Translations under genes and position numbers: made by a program
In this document: positions 33,016-40,603 of the stretch, piece by piece
How the letters are laid out: each line of letters starts with the position of its first letter
Numbering within the stretch: position 1 is the stretch's first letter
The notes under the pieces: generated by a model
Told to the model about the DNA's origin: nothing
What the model saw: the letters and a program-made list of their open reading frames with translations, nothing else
The model's database searches: none
From: Ruegeria conchae
GTDB taxonomy: Bacteria > Pseudomonadota > Alphaproteobacteria > Rhodobacterales > Rhodobacteraceae
Reading direction: 5' to 3'
DNA: 64,000 nucleotides
Assembly: GCF_000192475.1 (NCBI RefSeq)
Contig: NZ_AEYW01000006.1
Coordinates: 248,001 to 312,000 of the forward strand

Positions 33016-34971
33016 ATGACCAGCAAGCTTTTGTTGTGTGATTGCGAGGGGACGCAATCAATTGACGCAGATCGCATATCTTCGGCCTGTGAACTGAGCT
33101 GTTCAAAGGTACATACTGCGCTTTGTACCCGAGAACTTGGCGTGGTGGCTGAAATGCTTCAGACCGACGATCAGGTGGTGATTGCCTGCGGGCAAGAGAC
33201 TGTCGTGTTTTCTGACCTTGCAGATGATCTGGGTGTGGATCAGCCGGGATGCGTTGACCTCAGAGACCGTGCTGGCTGGTCGGATCAGGGCCAAAATGCA
33301 GCGCCTAAAATGGCAGCGTTGGCAGCTGAAGCGATGTTGCCGCAGCCGATCACTTCTGCAGTTGATGTGATCAGCGAAGGCACTTGTTGTATCATCGGGT
33401 CGGGCGAGATCGCTTATGATCTGGCTGAACAATTATCGGACAGCTTGGCCGTAACGGTTTTGGTCACAGATGAGGTTCAACCGCTGAGCCGTGCTTTTGA
33501 TGTTATTCGTGCCAAGGTGCGGAACTTGTCGGGCGCACTGGGTGGGTTCACGTGGCATCTGGATCAAGTGCAACAGTTAGAACCCGGCGGGCGTGGTGAT
33601 TTCGCGTGGAGCGCGCCGAGGGATCGGGCCAAATCGCGCAGTGATATTGTTGTTGATTTGACCGGAGGTACGGCTTTGGTTGCAGCCCCGGATAAGCGCG
33701 AAGGCTACCTGCGCGCCGATCCTCGTGATGCGGTTGCGGTTGCGCGTCTAGCCTTCGATGCGGTGCAACTGGTCGGTACCTTTGAAAAGCCGCTTTATGT
33801 GCGACTGGATGAAGCGCTTTGTGCCCATTCGCGCGCAGGACAGACCGGGTGTTCGAACTGTTTGGACATATGCCCGACCGGTGCCATCACATCAGCGACA
33901 GATCATGTGGCAATCGACCCCATGATTTGCGCCGGGTGTGGTGAGTGTTCTGCCCTATGCCCGTCTACAGCCATTACTTACGAGGATCCGCCGGTATCTG
34001 CCATTCTCTCTAGGATGCACATACTGGCGCGAACTTTTCGTCGGGCAGGGGGTACAGCGCCGCGTTTGCTGGTGCACGATGCCCACGGGGCGCAGATGAT
34101 CCGAATGGTTGCCCGGTTTGGCCGAGGTCTTCCAGCGGATGTCATTCCACTAGAATTGAACGTGGTTTCAGGCTTTGGTCATGCCGAGATGCTGGCCGGG
34201 TTGGCACATGGCTTCGCCCGCGTCGACGTCCTGTTGGGGCCCAAAGTCGAACGGGACGCGCTGGATCGGGAACTGGTTTTGGCGCAGGCCATCGCGGGGC
34301 AGGGTGCCCTGAGCCTGATTGACGAGGTTGACCCGGATGCGTTTGCTGATCTGCTTTACGCGCAAGAGGTGCCGCTACCATTGACCGATCCGGTTCTTCC
34401 ATTGGGGAACCGGCGACAGATCACCCGACTGGCGGCACAAGCGCTGAATGCCAAGACCGAATCACCGTTGGCATTGCCCGATGGCGCGTCATATGGCGCC
34501 GTCGTAGTAAACACTGGCACCTGCACCTTGTGTCTCAGTTGTGTATCTTTGTGCCCCTCAGGTGCGCTGATCGACAATCCAGACAAGCCGCAGTTGAACT
34601 TTCAGCAGGATGCCTGCCTGCAATGCGGTATCTGTCGCACGATCTGTCCTGAGCAAGCCATTAATCTGGTGCCGCAGCTTGACCTCAGCGACAAGGCCCT
34701 GTCGCAGCAGGTTCTTAACGAGGAAGAGCCGTTCGAATGCATCGAATGTGGTGCGGCCTTTGGCGTCAGGTCGACGATCGAGCGCATAATGGACAAACTG
34801 TCGGGAACACATCCGATGTTTGCAACTTCGGATCAGGCAAGGCTGATTCAGATGTGTGATGATTGTAGGGTAAATGCTCAGTTTCACAGCGCTGATAATC
34901 CTTTCCAATCATCTCCCAGACCCCGTGTCGTGACAACGGACGATTATTTTTCAAAGCGTAAGGATCACTGA
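33016..34971 (+). CDS. Large multi-[4Fe-4S] ferredoxin-type protein linked to formate dehydrogenase
   Basis: The 651-residue protein lacks a signal peptide, so it acts in the cytoplasm. Residues 1-250 include cysteine pairs (CDCEG, CELSC) and a nucleotide-binding-like strand (CCIIGSGEIAYDLAEQL). Two ferredoxin modules follow, one near residue 275 (CSNCLDICPTGAI, CAGCGECSALCPSTAI) and one near 500 (CTLCLSCVSLCPSGAL, CLQCGICRTICPEQAI), giving up to four [4Fe-4S] clusters. The tail has FECIECGAAFG and a CDDC pair, a likely extra metal site. It is divergent from the fdh operon. It may shuttle electrons or sulfur during dehydrogenase maturation; the function is not established. Confidence 0.88.
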   Translation: MTSKLLLCDCEGTQSIDADRISSACELSCSKVHTALCTRELGVVAEMLQTDDQVVIACGQETVVFSDLADDLGVDQPGCVDLRDRAGWSDQGQNAAPKMAALAAEAMLPQPITSAVDVISEGTCCIIGSGEIAYDLAEQLSDSLAVTVLVTDEVQPLSRAFDVIRAKVRNLSGALGGFTWHLDQVQQLEPGGRGDFAWSAPRDRAKSRSDIVVDLTGGTALVAAPDKREGYLRADPRDAVAVARLAFDAVQLVGTFEKPLYVRLDEALCAHSRAGQTGCSNCLDICPTGAITSATDHVAIDPMICAGCGECSALCPSTAITYEDPPVSAILSRMHILARTFRRAGGTAPRLLVHDAHGAQMIRMVARFGRGLPADVIPLELNVVSGFGHAEMLAGLAHGFARVDVLLGPKVERDALDRELVLAQAIAGQGALSLIDEVDPDAFADLLYAQEVPLPLTDPVLPLGNRRQITRLAAQALNAKTESPLALPDGASYGAVVVNTGTCTLCLSCVSLCPSGALIDNPDKPQLNFQQDACLQCGICRTICPEQAINLVPQLDLSDKALSQQVLNEEEPFECIECGAAFGVRSTIERIMDKLSGTHPMFATSDQARLIQMCDDCRVNAQFHSADNPFQSSPRPRVVTTDDYFSKRKDH

Positions 34972-35693
34972 AGTTGCAGCGGTGCGCCCAGATCGGCGGC
35001 GCTGATGGCGGCGACAAAGGCCAAAATGGCTTCGAGATCATCCAGACTTATTTCCACCGGATGGATCGGCGATGGACGCTCGGGCGGGAAGGGCTCGGTT
35101 ACGCCCTCAATCTGAGTGAAGGCGGGATGCGGGTTCAGGGCAAAAAAGGCCTGAAACCGCTCGGACCAATCAGGCATCGCGCGCAGGACGGCGAAAGACG
35201 GCGTGGAACCCAATCCGTTCATGCGATTTTGCGGCCCGATCACATGGCACCGACCACAGTGAGTAAACGACAAATCCTGACCCAAAGCAGCATCTCCGTC
35301 GATTTTAGCGTCTTCGACAACATCTGCGATTTCGAAGTTCGCGCTAAAGGGCCCACCTTCAGCGGGAACAAAGCTTTCGACCGTACGTTTCCCAATGTCG
35401 GACAACAGCCAGTCTCGGAACTTGATTTCCTTTGCGCTGGCATTAATGCGCAGGTGATAGACTGTTTCGTCACGGGCAAAAACCGGATCGCCAGGAGGTG
35501 CCGGAGCAAGAGCCATTACACCATTATCGTCTGCGACAACGCGAACCCCAGTCTTGAGAGAGAAGCGCGGAAGGATATGTTGCAGAAGACCCGAGTTTGA
35601 AATCTCATCTGGCGCTGCGAGTCCAATTGCCTCTTGTGACCAAGAGGGGGTGGCGGTGAGCGTCAGGCTCAGGCACAACAGGACAAAGCGCAT
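34965..35693 (-). CDS. Fusion of a reduced TupA-like binding domain to a c-type cytochrome
   Basis: The 242-residue exported protein (signal LLCLSLTLTATPSWS) starts like TupA: ISNSGLLQHILPRFSLKTGV compares with TQNSGLLDYILPGFEAETGI of tupA in this window. After about 30 residues the chain jumps to a segment like the TupA C-terminus (KFRDWLLSDIGKRTVESFVP against RFIDWLIGADGQAAIESYEL). The whole middle lobe is absent. A cytochrome c domain follows with haem motif CGRCH and a tail resembling a cytochrome c helix. It converges on the ferredoxin-protein gene with a 7-base overlap. It is periplasmic, probably part of the Fdh/tungstate system. The start at ATG 35693 is likely; TTG 35699 is possible. 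Confidence 0.82.
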   Translation of the reverse strand: MRFVLLCLSLTLTATPSWSQEAIGLAAPDEISNSGLLQHILPRFSLKTGVRVVADDNGVMALAPAPPGDPVFARDETVYHLRINASAKEIKFRDWLLSDIGKRTVESFVPAEGGPFSANFEIADVVEDAKIDGDAALGQDLSFTHCGRCHVIGPQNRMNGLGSTPSFAVLRAMPDWSERFQAFFALNPHPAFTQIEGVTEPFPPERPSPIHPVEISLDDLEAILAFVAAISAADLGAPLQLQ

Positions 35694-35825
35694 GGCCAAA
35701 CCTAACGGTGTCAGGCCAATTGCGTCAAATGAACGAAATGAGACGGAGTATCATGCAATGAGCGGCGACCGCAATCAGTCGACACGCAAGACCCTAATCG
35801 AAGGGCGGGCAACGGAGGTGATCGC

Positions 35826-36887
35826 ATGAGCATCCGTGACGCCGTACTGGCGAACCTTAAGAAGATCACTGATCCTGTTTCCGGACAGGATATCGTCAGC
35901 GCAGGTATTGTGCGCGCGCTGAATGTCGAGGGGGATACGGTACGCTTTGTACTTGAGATTGATCCCAAACAGGCCGAGAAAATGGAGCCCGTGCGCGCCA
36001 CAGCCGAGAAAGCGGCGCAGATGGTGGACGGCGTGTCCAACGTCTCGGCCATGATGACCGCGCATTCAGACAAGGTCCCACCCGATTTGAAGCCCAAGCC
36101 TAAGCCTTCGCAAACCGGTCCGCAGGCGGTTCCGGGTGTGGACCGGATCATCGCGGTGGCGTCTGGTAAAGGGGGCGTCGGCAAGTCCACTGTGTCGGCC
36201 AACCTTGCCTGCGCGCTAGCCGCAGAAGGGCGCCGCGTGGGTCTTTTGGATGCAGATGTCTACGGTCCGTCGCAACCCCGGATGCTGGGCGTCTCGGGCC
36301 GTCCGGCCAGCCCTGATGGCAAGACGATTCTGCCTTTGCGCAATCACGGTGTTACCATGATGTCGATGGGACTGATGACCAACGAAGGACAGGCGGTTGT
36401 CTGGCGTGGCCCGATGCTGATGGGCGCATTGCAGCAGATGATGGGGCAGGTGCAATGGGGCGCGCTGGATGTGCTGATCGTTGACCTGCCTCCTGGCACG
36501 GGTGATGTGCAACTTACGTTGAGCCAAAAGTTTCAGGTGGATGGCGCCATCGTTGTTTCAACCCCACAAGACGTGGCTTTGATCGATGCTCGCAAGGGGA
36601 TCGACATGTTTAATCAGCTCAAAACACCCATCTTTGGGATGATTGAAAATATGTCGACACATATCTGTTCGAATTGTGGACACGAAGAACACGTGTTCGG
36701 TCATGGCGGTGTGGCGTCAGAAGCCGAGGCATTGGGCGTGCCGCTGCTGGGTGAGATACCACTGCATCTGGATATCCGCGTGGCAGCAGACGGGGGTGCT
36801 CCGATCGTGGTCAGCAAACCCGACAGCCCACAGGCAGAAGCCTTCCGCAAGATCGCTCGCGACATGATTGCCAAGGGGAATGCATGA
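35826..36887 (+). CDS. Mrp/NBP35 (ApbC) family Fe-S cluster carrier ATPase
   Basis: The 353-residue cytoplasmic protein has an N-terminal MIP18/DUF59 domain (residues 1-80) and a P-loop ATPase with the deviant Walker A GKGGVGKSTVSANLACAL. The cluster-binding CxxC is in ICSNCGHEE. Members carry and insert [4Fe-4S] clusters into target enzymes. GGAGG stands before the ATG at 35826. It leads a three-gene unit with ATGA and TGATG overlaps. Placement beside fdh suggests service to its Fe-S proteins, but it may be the housekeeping Mrp. Confidence 0.94.
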   Translation: MSIRDAVLANLKKITDPVSGQDIVSAGIVRALNVEGDTVRFVLEIDPKQAEKMEPVRATAEKAAQMVDGVSNVSAMMTAHSDKVPPDLKPKPKPSQTGPQAVPGVDRIIAVASGKGGVGKSTVSANLACALAAEGRRVGLLDADVYGPSQPRMLGVSGRPASPDGKTILPLRNHGVTMMSMGLMTNEGQAVVWRGPMLMGALQQMMGQVQWGALDVLIVDLPPGTGDVQLTLSQKFQVDGAIVVSTPQDVALIDARKGIDMFNQLKTPIFGMIENMSTHICSNCGHEEHVFGHGGVASEAEALGVPLLGEIPLHLDIRVAADGGAPIVVSKPDSPQAEAFRKIARDMIAKGNA

Positions 36888-37579
36888 GCCACCCGGTCTT
36901 TCCCCCATTGCTCAGCGGGCATCCTGCCAAGGCCGGAGAGGATCCGTTCGAAAAGGCTCAGGCCATGGCGGCGCTAGGCTGTGATGGGGGAACCGTGGTC
37001 TATAGTATTCAGGCGGATCGTTTGCGCGTTGCCATCGTCTTTGCCCCCGAGGTGCCGCTGCAGGATGCAATAGCAATGTTGCCGCTATGTGCCGTCGGTT
37101 TCCAGAACGCCCTGGGCGCATTGGCTCCTCCAGAAGTTGCTGTGCATCTAGGCTGGGACGGAGTGATCTGCGTGAATGGCGCAAAATGCGGGACGATGAA
37201 GGTTGCAGCCTCGTCTGCCGAGGCTGGCGAGATTCCTGATTGGCTTGTCGTCGGTTGGGAGCTTGCATTGCTGCCGACCAGCGACGCCCCCGGGGAAACG
37301 CCGGATGTAACTGCGCTTTATGATGAAGGTTGTGCTGACGTTTCGGCGACGCAACTGGTCGAAAGCTGGTCGCGCCACATGCTGACATGGCTCAACCGCT
37401 GGCAAGAAGAGGGCAACGCGCCGCTCCATGCCGAATGGATGGGGCTGCTGCGCGGGGTTGGCGAACCCATCGCGGACTCCGGTGTATTTCTCGGCACCGA
37501 CGAACGGTTTGGCATGCTGATCCGCGAGGGCGCAGAGACCCAAATACGCCCGCTGACAGAACTGTTGGAGACCGTCTGA
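36884..37579 (+). CDS. Biotin/lipoate protein ligase family protein (DUF4444 type)
   Basis: The 231-residue protein resembles a BPL/LplA catalytic fold in its first two thirds (VAVHLGWDGVICVNGAKCGT, DWLVVGWELAL) and has a DUF4444-like C-terminal domain (GEPIADSGVFLGTDERFGML). It lacks the GRGRXG biotin-binding loop of BirA, so ligase activity is doubtful. Translation is coupled to the Mrp gene (ATGA). The family occurs in alphaproteobacteria; substrate unknown. Confidence 0.82.
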   Translation: MSHPVFPPLLSGHPAKAGEDPFEKAQAMAALGCDGGTVVYSIQADRLRVAIVFAPEVPLQDAIAMLPLCAVGFQNALGALAPPEVAVHLGWDGVICVNGAKCGTMKVAASSAEAGEIPDWLVVGWELALLPTSDAPGETPDVTALYDEGCADVSATQLVESWSRHMLTWLNRWQEEGNAPLHAEWMGLLRGVGEPIADSGVFLGTDERFGMLIREGAETQIRPLTELLETV

Positions 37580-38058
37580 TGAATCTCGCCCGCGCAATCC
37601 ATTTTGATGAAAGCGACATGAACGTGTTCCATTCACCTGCACGAACCGGTGAGTGGTGCATCCCGGGTGGTTTCGAGTTTTCGAATTGGGGAGAGGCCGA
37701 CTTGGAAGGCAAGGCACGTCAGGCCTTTGCCAACGGTTGGCTGGGGCTTGAGACGTTTGGGCGCGTGACATTCGTTGCGGTTACGCAAATTGAGCAGGCT
37801 GAAATTGACCAACTGACAAAGAATCTGGCTGAGCATTTTGTGCAGTTATACGGCGCACCATCGGTCGAGGCGGCGATGGATGTCGCGCAGACCGAAATCG
37901 CGCACATGACCGAGATGTGCGAGGATCATGCCCCGAACACGTTGCTGACTGTGGCCCGGGAATTGACAGGGGCAGGGGTGCACGAGGCGTTTCGTGTGAT
38001 CACGCCGCAAGAAACGCAGCTTGAAGCATTGGCCGTCCACGGATCGCTGGACGACTAG
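37579..38058 (+). CDS. DUF6505 family protein
   Basis: The 159-residue protein opens MNLARAIHFDESDMNVFHSP and is acidic, without signal peptide or membrane segment. It matches what I know as DUF6505, which usually follows the ligase-like gene. The ATG overlaps the previous stop (TGATG). It contains a conserved-looking CEDHAPNTLL stretch. The function is unknown; the three-gene unit suggests a shared task. Confidence 0.78.
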   Translation: MNLARAIHFDESDMNVFHSPARTGEWCIPGGFEFSNWGEADLEGKARQAFANGWLGLETFGRVTFVAVTQIEQAEIDQLTKNLAEHFVQLYGAPSVEAAMDVAQTEIAHMTEMCEDHAPNTLLTVARELTGAGVHEAFRVITPQETQLEALAVHGSLDD

Positions 38059-38555
38059 ATCAAATCTGCGAAACCACCAAACTGGCCGCGTTTAAAGATC
38101 AATCCTTGACCGGGGCGGTGCATGACTTTCTCGACATGGCCAACAAGAATCAGGTGATCACCTGCCGTGTGTCGCGCCGACAAGCGACAGTCGAAGCGGG
38201 CCAGACATTCAGCAAGACGGGGACGCCCGGCATCATCTTCCTGCCAATCTGCATGGGAAAAATCGAACCCGTTGCGCGCAAATTGCAGCGCCTGATCATG
38301 CTGGTCCTGCGCCATCACATGGATCGCGTAATGTTCGCAGGCGCTGAAGGCGTCATACCGGTTCGAGTTCCGGTCGAGACACCATAAAACCAATGGTGGG
38401 TCCAAAGACACGGATGCGAACGAGTTCACCGTGATTGCGGCGGGTCCTTCAGCGGTGCTGGTGGTGACAACGGTGACCCCGGTGCCGAAACAGCCCAACG
38501 CCTCGCGAAAGGCAAAATTGTCCTCAGGGCCAGGAATGAATGTTTTTTCCGTCAT
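38055..38555 (-). CDS. Flavin reductase family protein
   Basis: The 166-residue FMN-binding split-barrel protein has the family core REALGCFGTGVTVVTT, TVNSFASVSLDPPLVLWCL and HLILVGHVEKV. Members reduce FMN or FAD with NAD(P)H, often for two-component monooxygenases, in the cytoplasm. No monooxygenase is adjacent. The start is taken at 38555 (MTEKTFIPGPEDN) because the family begins near there; an ATG at 38591 would add 12 residues. It overlaps the convergent DUF6505 gene by 4 bases. Confidence 0.92.
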   Translation of the reverse strand: MTEKTFIPGPEDNFAFREALGCFGTGVTVVTTSTAEGPAAITVNSFASVSLDPPLVLWCLDRNSNRYDAFSACEHYAIHVMAQDQHDQALQFARNGFDFSHADWQEDDAGRPRLAECLARFDCRLSARHTAGDHLILVGHVEKVMHRPGQGLIFKRGQFGGFADLI

Positions 38556-38642
38556 CACGCGCTCGTTCAAGGGGCCTGTCTCAGGTGCCATGTGGCGCAG
38601 GGATTGTCCACGAAAAGCTGCGGTGAATTGTGGATTTTCCGG

Positions 38643-40055
38643 CTAGTTCAGATCCTCCAGCAACCGGCCGTGTTTGCGGGTTTCCGCAATGACGTCGCCA
38701 AAGGTTGTCATGCCGCGCGCGTTGAGCATTGGCAGCATCAGAACCAGCACTTCTGCCGTGGCGACCGCATCGCCCAATGCCGTGTGACGCAAGGCTTCGG
38801 GGATTGTGATACCCAGCCGTTCGCAAACCGAATCCAGCGTGTGCGTTTCGCTTGCCCCGAACAGCACCGCCGACAGCAAGACGGTATCCAGAATGGGATG
38901 GGTCCACTCTACCTGCATACGCTCAGCGTGGCGGTGCAGAAATGCCATGTCGAACGGTGCGTTATGCGCAACAATCACCGCGTCACGGGCGAATTGATGA
39001 AAGCTGCGGCCAGCCTGGGCAATATCGGGTGCGCCCTGGACCATCCTGTCACTGACCTTGTGTACCTTGGTCGAGGCTGGCGGGATCGGGATGCCGGGAT
39101 TGACCAGCGTGTCCAACCGCTCGCCCTCGACAATTTTGCCCTTCACGACGCGCACCGCGCCGATCTGAACGATTTCGTCCTTATGCGGTAGAAGCCCCGT
39201 GGTTTCGGTGTCAAACACCACAAAGCAAAGATCCAGTAACGGCCTTTCTTCAAACGCGTCGTCGCCGGGCGTTTCAAGAAGCTCGAAATCATAGACCAGT
39301 GGGCGCGCCTCGTCCGGTTCGATCTGTGCAGCGCTGTCGTCGAAAACCAGCATATACCCGGGTGCATCGCCCAAGGGTTTTATTCGGGCCGAATAGGTTT
39401 GCCGCCCGTCAACGCTGGTCAGTGTGCAATGTACGTCTTTTCCGGTCTTGATCAGCTTGGCATAAGCGTCGGTCAGGCCAGTTGCTTCGAGGTAATCAAA
39501 CAGCGAGGCGTTCAAACGGGGATGCGCGATTTGCGCCAGAACCTCGGCTGCCTGAGCGTCATACAAGACAATCTGATGCTTGGGTCCCGCCAGCAGCATG
39601 GCGACCGGGATTTCGGTCAGCAGCGCGGTGAGGCGCTGTTTTTCCGAAGCCAAATGAGCGGTCTCTGCCGCCACAGCCTCTGCCGTGTTCATGGCGTTTG
39701 CGGCCAATTGTTCGGCCAGCCCGGCGGCGGCGGGGGCCAGATCACCCAAATAGCGTGCGGCCTGAAGGTCCAGATCAGCGCTGACCCCGGCATGAGCGCG
39801 CGCGCGCAATTGTGCCGAAAGCCGTTCGATTGGTTTTGCAACATTGTCATCGAACAGAAGCCAAACTCCGGCAACCAACGCCAACATCCCAAACGCAATC
39901 AGAATCTCTGCAAAGATGAACGCGTCCAACAGTCCGGGATCACGTGCCCTTTGATAGCCGACCCACAAAGCCAAAGCGCTGATAACCAGCCCGCCTGCCG
40001 CCAGCAGTAGGAAGAATAGAAAGACCCGCAGGCGCAAGCTAAGGTGATTCAACAT
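38643..40055 (-). CDS. DnaQ-like 3'-5' exonuclease with sensor-kinase-like N-terminus
   Basis: The 470-residue protein has two N-terminal membrane helices (LRVFLFFLLLAAGGLVISAL and IAFGMLALVAGVWLLFDD), a HAMP-like linker (NVAKPIERLSAQLRARAHAG), a PAS-like domain near 150-260 (LTEIPVAMLLAGPKHQIVLY) and a DEDDh exonuclease domain from about 285. The nuclease motifs are VFDTETTGLLPHKDEIVQIG, HNAPFDMAFL and HTALGDAVATAEV. The kinase part of a normal sensor is replaced by a nuclease. It ends a set of acetate genes that in other proteobacteria (the VC_2705 cluster) also includes an exonuclease. The ATG follows the previous stop by two bases. Confidence 0.9.
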   Translation of the reverse strand: MLNHLSLRLRVFLFFLLLAAGGLVISALALWVGYQRARDPGLLDAFIFAEILIAFGMLALVAGVWLLFDDNVAKPIERLSAQLRARAHAGVSADLDLQAARYLGDLAPAAAGLAEQLAANAMNTAEAVAAETAHLASEKQRLTALLTEIPVAMLLAGPKHQIVLYDAQAAEVLAQIAHPRLNASLFDYLEATGLTDAYAKLIKTGKDVHCTLTSVDGRQTYSARIKPLGDAPGYMLVFDDSAAQIEPDEARPLVYDFELLETPGDDAFEERPLLDLCFVVFDTETTGLLPHKDEIVQIGAVRVVKGKIVEGERLDTLVNPGIPIPPASTKVHKVSDRMVQGAPDIAQAGRSFHQFARDAVIVAHNAPFDMAFLHRHAERMQVEWTHPILDTVLLSAVLFGASETHTLDSVCERLGITIPEALRHTALGDAVATAEVLVLMLPMLNARGMTTFGDVIAETRKHGRLLEDLN

Positions 40056-40057
40056 CT

Positions 40058-40576
40058 TCAGACCCCGCAAGTTGCCTCGATCACCGGATCATCGGCGTCA
40101 ATCTTGATCCAACTGGCGTTCAGCAAACGTCCGTCATCAGCGAATTCTGCCCCGTCAGCCAGATTGGCCCGGCTGTTATCAGCGCAATTGACCGCAACGG
40201 GCATCTTCGACACTGGTGCCCAGCGACCGAAGAAATACAGATCGACCAAACGTTCGTCGGGCACGCTGCCATTGGTACGGACCGAGGCAGAATCGATTGC
40301 GGCAAAGCGGTCTACAAACGGTACCGCGTAGGTCCAGGGACGATAAAAGGCACGGCTCTCGACTTCTTGTACCACAGTCAAACTGTCGGGCAGTTGGTCA
40401 CGTGTTCGATCGTACCACGAGTATTCGCTGGTGATCGTCATCGCGATCATCCCGATACCCGCTGCAACCGGCGCGGCCCATTTGGGTAGGCGTCCCCCGG
40501 TCAGCTTGTTCACAACCATCACAACACCCGCAAAAGCAAAGCCCGCAAAGATTGTGCCGATCAGTTCCAGAAACAT
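40058..40576 (-). CDS. Small inner-membrane protein of the acetate cluster, unknown function
   Basis: The 172-residue protein has two membrane helices at the start (LIGTIFAGFAFAGVVMVVNK and WAAPVAAGIGMIAMTITS), then a periplasmic or cytoplasmic domain of 120 residues with WYDRTRDQLPDSLTVVQEVE and two cysteines (NCADN, ATCGV) that might form a disulfide. It lies between the DUF294 gene and the exonuclease gene, its stop 2 bases from the latter's start. I do not recognise a named family. Confidence 0.8.
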   Translation of the reverse strand: MFLELIGTIFAGFAFAGVVMVVNKLTGGRLPKWAAPVAAGIGMIAMTITSEYSWYDRTRDQLPDSLTVVQEVESRAFYRPWTYAVPFVDRFAAIDSASVRTNGSVPDERLVDLYFFGRWAPVSKMPVAVNCADNSRANLADGAEFADDGRLLNASWIKIDADDPVIEATCGV

Positions 40577-40603
40577 AAGGTTTCTCCGTTCATTTCCAGT
40601 TGC

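Noticed and set aside
35554-35829. Plus-strand 91-codon frame before the Mrp gene
   Set aside because: It overlaps the start of the cytochrome fusion on the other strand and has no ribosome site or motif.
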